Shown here: one piece after another, positions 7,747 to 10,581 of the stretch | Position numbering within the stretch: position 1 is the stretch's first letter | How the letters are laid out: each line of letters starts with the position of its first letter | From: Bacillota bacterium | GTDB taxonomy: Bacteria; Bacillota; Bacilli; Bacillales; Cytobacillaceae | Direction of reading: 5' to 3' | Assembly: GCA_023389895.1 (NCBI GenBank) | Contig: JAEWDX010000167.1 | Coordinates: 1-10,581, forward strand | DNA length: 10,581 bases | Position numbers and translations under genes: made by a program | The notes under the pieces: model-generated | Databases searched by the model: none | Seen by the model: the letters and a program-made list of their open reading frames with translations, nothing else | What the model was told of the DNA's origin: nothing

Positions 7747-7754
7747 CCTGCCTT
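7747..7754 (-). promoter_or_regulatory. Ribosome-binding site deciding the lipoyl-like gene start
   Basis: The minus strand reads AAGGCAGG followed by TAATC and ATG at 7741-7739. No comparable site precedes the TTG at 7774-7772, so the shorter 83-residue form is preferred. Confidence 0.55.
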
Positions 7755-7757
7755 TTT

Positions 7758-8045
7758 CTAATATTGATTAGCAAAATGTTTTTGATTTAAGAGCATTTGA
7801 AAAAACGATTTGCAGGAGTTTATATCCATTCCGTTTATCCCTAATTTATTTGCCCAAAATGAATCATTTTCAATATCGTCTTGACACATGAGAACCATTT
7901 TTTCAGTTTGCAAGGAAATAACCATTGCTTTCCCAAAAAATTGATTTGAATAAATAACGGAAAAGTCGTAGCGATGTGTGTCAGTAGCGACACAATAATG
8001 GAGCACCGTTTGATTTTCTTTTTCTTCTAATAAAATATCTATCAT
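7758..8045 (-). CDS. DUF3055-like small protein
   Basis: A 95-residue soluble protein with no signal peptide or membrane segment. The central stretch 'HRYDFSVIYSNQFFGKAMVISLQTEKMVLMCQDDIEN' (about 24-60) resembles the Bacillus DUF3055 family, where I recall an 'RFDLAIVYSDRFYGKxLVxDLQSxRFAIIGxDDLEE' pattern. The assignment is from memory and was not searched. The family has no known function to my knowledge. The ATG at 8045 has AGGGGAG about 8 nt upstream, overlapping the stop codon region of glutamate dehydrogenase (14 bp gap), so translation of the two is likely coupled. It contains two cysteines (residues 18 and 54) and a third at 77, with no metal-binding pattern. In this operon it may be a divergent paralogue specialised to accompany glutamate dehydrogenase (inference). 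Confidence 0.72.
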   Translation of the reverse strand: MIDILLEEKENQTVLHYCVATDTHRYDFSVIYSNQFFGKAMVISLQTEKMVLMCQDDIENDSFWANKLGINGMDINSCKSFFQMLLNQKHFANQY

Positions 8046-8059
8046 ATTTCAGTCTCCCC

Positions 8060-9355
8060 TCATCCTGTGATCCAGCCTCGTAGTCTTGAAGCCTCTGTTA
8101 TTCGACGAATACCTTCTATATAAGCTGCAACCTTCATACTTACGCCAAATCTCTCCGATGTTTGCAACACATTCATAAAGCTCGTTGTCATTTTCTCTTT
8201 TAATCTTTGATCCACTTCTTCTTCTGTCCAATAGAAGCCTTGATTGTTTTGGCACCATTCGAAATAAGAAACGATAACTCCACCAGAGTTTGCTAAAATA
8301 TCTGGAACGACTAAAATATCTCTTTCCTCTAAAATGGATAATGCTTCCTTTGTTGTCGGTCCATTTGCTGCTTCGACAACAATTTTACATTTGATTTTTG
8401 CTGCATTTTCCTTCGTAATTTGCCCGCCAATTGCCGCAGGAACAAGTACATCACAATCTTTTTCAAGGATTTCCTTATTCGTCAATGTGTTGTCAAATAA
8501 ATTTGAAACGATTCCAAATGAATCTCTTCTTTCAAGTAAGTATGGAATGTCCAAACCATTATCATCATATATTCCGCCAAGTACATCAGAAATTCCCACA
8601 ACCTTTGCACCTAAATCGTATAAAAATTTAGCAAGATGACTTCCGACATTTCCGAATCCTTGAATGATGACTCTCATATCTTGAATGGAGATTTTTTTGA
8701 TATCGCTTATTAATTGAAGCGTGTATAATACTCCCTTTGAGGTAGCTGACTCTCGACCTAAAGAACCTCCTAATGCAATAGGTTTACCCGTAATAAAGCC
8801 CGGTGAGTCAAATTCTCGCATATGATCATATTCATCAAGCATCCATGACATAATCTGTGCATTTGTATACACATCTGGCGCTGGGATATCCTTTGTTGGT
8901 CCAACAATTTGGCTAACCGCTCTTACATACCCTCTGCTTAATGCCTCTAGCTCTCGTAAGCTCATATTACGGGGGTTGCAAATAATTCCACCTTTTGCTC
9001 CTCCATATGGAAGATTTGTAATGCCACATTTCAAACTCATCCAGCCCGCTAAAGCTTTTACTTCGTCTGCTGTTACATCTGGATGGAAGCGGATCCCACC
9101 TTTTGTTGGACCAGTTGCATCATTATGCTGTGCACGATATCCTGTAAAAATTTTTGTTGAATTATCATCCATCCGGACTGGAATTCTTACTTCAAGAAAT
9201 CGCATTGGTTCCCTTAAAAGTTCAAAAACCTCATTTGGATAGTTAAGTGCCTTAACTGCGTCTTTTAAAACTGCTTCAAATTCTGCTTGTGGATTTGCTT
9301 GATTACTTTCCTTTGCCTTAGAACTATTTTTCTTCTCAACTATTGAAAGAGCCAT
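8060..9355 (-). CDS. rocG: NAD-type glutamate dehydrogenase (RocG/GudB family)
   Basis: Oxidatively deaminates glutamate to 2-oxoglutarate and ammonium in the cytoplasm. The 431 residues are complete and align from memory with B. subtilis RocG/GudB (424-427 residues). Landmarks: 'GPTKGGIRFHP' at 82-92 with substrate Lys85, 'LPYGGAKGGI' at 115-124 with catalytic Lys121, Asp161 in 'PAPDVYT', the Rossmann 'GFGNVG' at 233-238, and Asp257 at the end of the second strand, which favours NAD+. 'VPDILANSGGVIVSYFEW' and 'EASRLRGW' complete the family signature. The N-terminus is about seven residues longer than RocG and charged. ATG at 9355 follows GAGGTG at 5-nt spacing. It is the first gene after a sigma-54 promoter, as B. 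subtilis rocG is SigL-dependent, hence the symbol; RocG and GudB cannot be separated firmly by sequence here. It probably drains the glutamate made by PatA and GabT. Confidence 0.92.
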   Translation of the reverse strand: MALSIVEKKNSSKAKESNQANPQAEFEAVLKDAVKALNYPNEVFELLREPMRFLEVRIPVRMDDNSTKIFTGYRAQHNDATGPTKGGIRFHPDVTADEVKALAGWMSLKCGITNLPYGGAKGGIICNPRNMSLRELEALSRGYVRAVSQIVGPTKDIPAPDVYTNAQIMSWMLDEYDHMREFDSPGFITGKPIALGGSLGRESATSKGVLYTLQLISDIKKISIQDMRVIIQGFGNVGSHLAKFLYDLGAKVVGISDVLGGIYDDNGLDIPYLLERRDSFGIVSNLFDNTLTNKEILEKDCDVLVPAAIGGQITKENAAKIKCKIVVEAANGPTTKEALSILEERDILVVPDILANSGGVIVSYFEWCQNNQGFYWTEEEVDQRLKEKMTTSFMNVLQTSERFGVSMKVAAYIEGIRRITEASRLRGWITG

Positions 9356-9407
9356 ATTTACACCTCATTATTTAGTATTTGTTGCGATTCACCTTATCAT
9401 CGTATAT

Positions 9408-9425
9408 ATGCAAAACCTGTGCCAA
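9408..9425 (-). promoter_or_regulatory. Sigma-54 (SigL) promoter of the glutamate dehydrogenase operon
   Basis: The minus strand reads TTGGCACAGGTTTTGCAT. The -24 TGGCAC (9424-9419) and -12 TTGCA (9413-9409) are perfect with the required 5-bp gap. It is identical to the promoter at 4999-5016 except at four spacer bases. Start is expected near 9398, about 43 nt before the gene's ATG. Confidence 0.92.
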
Positions 9426-9449
9426 ATTCAAATTGTTATTTCAAAAACG

Positions 9450-9537
9450 ATAGCCTGACAGCATCTATCTAGCACGATTTGTAGATGTTTATTATCTATT
9501 TATAGCCTGCTTTCTTTATCTAACCATTTTGTAGATA
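9450..9537. repeat. Two imperfect direct repeats with clustered TATCTA/TAGATA motifs
   Basis: Copy 1 (9450-9486) and copy 2 (9502-9536) share three blocks in the same order: ATAGCCTG, TATCTA and TTTGTAGAT, with unrelated bases between. Across the stretch TATCTA occurs at 9466, 9493 and 9517, and its complement TAGAT(A/G) at 9482 and 9532. The cluster lies between the -24 element of the glutamate dehydrogenase promoter and the TATGCA-N4-TGCATA operator, which is where a secondary regulator or DNA-bending protein would bind. Nothing like it lies upstream of the other sigma-54 promoter. Confidence 0.6.
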
Positions 9538-9554
9538 TCAAGGATTGAATAATG

Positions 9555-9570
9555 TATGCAAAAGTGCATA
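9555..9570. promoter_or_regulatory. Inverted repeat TATGCA-N4-TGCATA, probable activator site for the gdh operon
   Basis: The sequence TATGCA-AAAG-TGCATA has the same half-sites and 4-bp gap as the core of the 30-bp palindrome at 5061-5090. It is centred about 165 bp upstream of the predicted sigma-54 start. Flanking bases are not symmetrical, so this is a shorter, probably weaker site. Together with the twin promoter it predicts control by the same activator. Confidence 0.7.
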
Positions 9571-9816
9571 ACTTGATAGAATTAGAATTCTTGTTATAGT
9601 TATATATGAATAATGGAATACCTTGCGCATCATTTGATCATTGGCAAATCTTCTTTTAAAAAAAGTTCGATTATTCTCATGAGAAATTGAAGAAATGTAT
9701 GATATTAAATAAAACGAGGTACACTCATTTTTGCAAAAAAAACTTTCCATGAGTGAGTATCAAACTTAGGGAATGCTTGGAGAAAAGTATGTAGAGATAA
9801 AAGAGGATAAATTATA
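9571..9816. other. Non-coding stretch between divergent control regions
   Basis: These 246 bases are AT-rich, with no ORF that has both a ribosome-binding site and recognisable protein features. An open frame at 9750-9538 (minus) overlaps the operator at 9555-9570, lacks a convincing ribosome-binding site and has unnatural composition, so I do not annotate it. I see no RNA gene, riboswitch or mobile-element end here. Confidence 0.6.
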
Positions 9817-9845
9817 TTGAAAAAACTTATTCAATGGATTAATAT
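9817..9845 (+). promoter_or_regulatory. Possible sigma-A promoter of tatA
   Basis: TTGAAA (9817-9822) and TAATAT (9840-9845) are separated by exactly 17 bp. The -35 matches 5 of 6 consensus bases; the -10 matches 4 of 6. Start would be near 9852, leaving an AT-rich leader of about 110 nt before tatA. In such AT-rich DNA a chance match is quite possible. Confidence 0.4.
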
Positions 9846-9961
9846 GTGACTAATAGCATATCCAAAGCTTTTTTAAGGGTATATTATTTTAAGTGTAGCA
9901 GTCTATTTTTTAAAATGGAGAATTACTTTAAATACTTTATTACAAAAAAGGAGAGCTTACA

Positions 9962-10171
9962 ATGCTAAGTAATATTGGAATCCCAGGATTAATTATCATT
10001 CTTGTCCTAGCACTTATTATTTTCGGGCCAAAAAAACTGCCAGAATTAGGTCGTGCAGTTGGGCAAACTTTAAGAGAATTCAAGTCATCAACTAAAGGAT
10101 TAATGGATGAAGAAGTTGACACAGTGAAGGAAATTGCTAAACCTACAACTGAAAAAACAAAAACTGTTTAA
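9962..10171 (+). CDS. tatA: Twin-arginine translocase subunit TatA
   Basis: A 69-residue membrane protein that oligomerises with TatC to export folded proteins carrying twin-arginine signal peptides. It has the full TatA plan: a short N-terminus, one membrane helix at about 5-20 ('IGIPGLIIILVLALII'), the hinge 'FGPKKLPELG' at 21-30, an amphipathic helix to about residue 43 and a charged, disordered tail. The start 'MxSNIGIPGL' resembles B. subtilis TatAd as recalled. ATG at 9962 follows AAGGAG at 8-nt spacing. It stands alone: no tatC is in the window. It has a long upstream leader and is followed by a strong hairpin terminator. It converges on a membrane-protein gene resembling a molybdoenzyme anchor subunit, whose catalytic partner is typically Tat-exported (inference). 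Confidence 0.95.
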   Translation: MLSNIGIPGLIIILVLALIIFGPKKLPELGRAVGQTLREFKSSTKGLMDEEVDTVKEIAKPTTEKTKTV

Positions 10172-10199
10172 TAAAGAGTAACTAAAATATTTTATACGT

Positions 10200-10243
10200 A
10201 ACAAGGGTGTCCAAAAGTTGTTTTTGGACACCCTTGTTCTTTT
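10200..10243. terminator. Strong hairpin terminator shared by tatA and the converging gene
   Basis: AACAAGGGTGTCCAAAA (10200-10216) pairs perfectly over 17 bp with 10222-10238 around a 5-nt loop, followed on the plus strand by CTTTT. It begins 29 bp after the tatA stop. The converging gene ends at 10262, so the same hairpin lies just past its stop; the minus-strand tail is only mixed A/T, so it should work better for tatA. Confidence 0.88.
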
Positions 10244-10261
10244 ACTATAGCGATTACTTCA

Positions 10262-10581
10262 TTATGCACCTAACACAAAAAATACAAATCTACTCATGTC
10301 TTCTGCAAATAATAGTGCGACTAATGCAACATATCCGAAAGCTAAAGGCACTCTCCTATTTTTCGAAATTGATAAATATCCTAATACACCGACCCCTATC
10401 ACTTCAAGAATCCAACGAAGGGTAACTGTTCCAGAGTATCCTTCTAAAGCGGAAATAGCATTTGTTCCTGCTATCATATTTACCTCTGGATTTGTCGTCG
10501 AAAATATGGCAACCCCTACTAGTTGGACAGCAATACCGACTATCGAAATAATAAACGCATTCTTTTGTCGCAGGTAATGAG
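10262..10581 (-). CDS. Membrane protein, C-terminal part, resembling a DMSO-reductase-type anchor subunit (DmsC-like)
   Basis: The frame is open from the right edge to a TAA at 10264-10262, so the visible 105 residues are the C-terminal part of a longer gene. The Met codon at 10477 is internal and should not be taken as the start. Three hydrophobic segments are visible: 'AFIISIVGIAVQLVGVAIF', 'WILEVIGVGVLGYLSI' and 'FGYVALVALLFAEDMSRFVFFVLGA'. The last, with an acidic residue and an Arg followed by an aromatic-rich end, recalls the closing '(G)E..GR.LFY..G' helix of DmsC-family quinol-oxidising anchors. The resemblance is short and from memory; a generic multi-pass membrane protein is the alternative. 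The tatA gene nearby fits, because DmsA-type catalytic subunits carry twin-arginine signals. The other subunits would lie beyond the edge. Confidence 0.6.
   Translation of the reverse strand, partial: HYLRQKNAFIISIVGIAVQLVGVAIFSTTNPEVNMIAGTNAISALEGYSGTVTLRWILEVIGVGVLGYLSISKNRRVPLAFGYVALVALLFAEDMSRFVFFVLGA

Noticed and set aside
7742..7774. Upstream TTG start for the lipoyl-like gene, adding 11 residues
   Set aside because: No ribosome-binding site and overlap with the preceding gene; the ATG at 7741 has a usable site.
8246..8261. TTTGGCACC on the plus strand inside gdh as a sigma-54 -24 element
   Set aside because: No TTGC at the -12 position at the required spacing and no gene downstream in that direction.
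9538..9750. Open frame of 70 codons on the minus strand in the gap before tatA
   Set aside because: No convincing ribosome-binding site, no recognisable family, and it overlaps the conserved operator at 9555-9570.
9817..9849. Ten-codon open frame starting TTG (MKKLIQWINM) with an AGAGGAT upstream
   Set aside because: Too short to support; the same bases read better as a -35/-10 promoter pair, and there is no sign of a leader-peptide attenuator.
10296..10577. Plus-strand open frame of 93 codons at the right edge, and the one at 10207-10425
   Set aside because: Both are antisense shadows of the membrane-protein gene; the second also starts inside the terminator hairpin.

Overview
The window is AT-rich with Bacillus-type ribosome-binding sites (GGAGG-like). 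Its proteins look most like Bacillaceae homologues recalled from memory: GabT, GabD, RocG/GudB and TatAd of B. subtilis, plus the putrescine aminotransferase PatA, best known from E. coli. A low-GC Firmicute of the Bacillus/Neobacillus type is the best guess. Most genes lie on the minus strand, so the biological order runs from right to left.

Layout, right to left. The right edge (10581-10262, minus) holds the 3' end of a membrane-protein gene resembling a DMSO-reductase-type anchor subunit. It converges on tatA (9962-10171, plus), with a strong shared hairpin terminator between them. A gene-free 606 bp stretch (9356-9961) carries the tatA leader and an elaborate sigma-54 control region facing left. 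That region drives a three-gene unit: glutamate dehydrogenase (9355-8060), a DUF3055-like protein (8045-7758) and a small lipoyl-fold-like protein without a modifiable lysine (7741-7490), ending in an intrinsic terminator. Next is a 708-residue sigma-54 activator (7327-5201) with its own apparent sigma-A promoter and a terminator-like hairpin. Then comes a second sigma-54 promoter with a 30-bp perfect palindrome upstream. It drives an aldehyde dehydrogenase (4958-3486) and putrescine aminotransferase (3449-2079). After a terminator-like hairpin come GABA aminotransferase gabT (1956-607) and the start of succinate-semialdehyde dehydrogenase gabD (505 to beyond the left edge).

How the genes work together (inference from families and order). 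PatA and the aldehyde dehydrogenase would convert putrescine to 4-aminobutyrate; GabT and GabD would carry it to succinate. Both transaminases pass nitrogen to 2-oxoglutarate, and glutamate dehydrogenase would regenerate that acceptor and release ammonium.

The most interesting observation is regulatory. Both sigma-54 promoters share the same core (TTGGCACA-N4-TTGCAT). Each has upstream the same 16-bp inverted repeat, TATGCA-N4-TGCATA. The activator gene sits between the two units, so one activator probably controls both through this operator. A second, unexplained set of repeats (TATCTA/TAGATA) lies only in the glutamate dehydrogenase control region.
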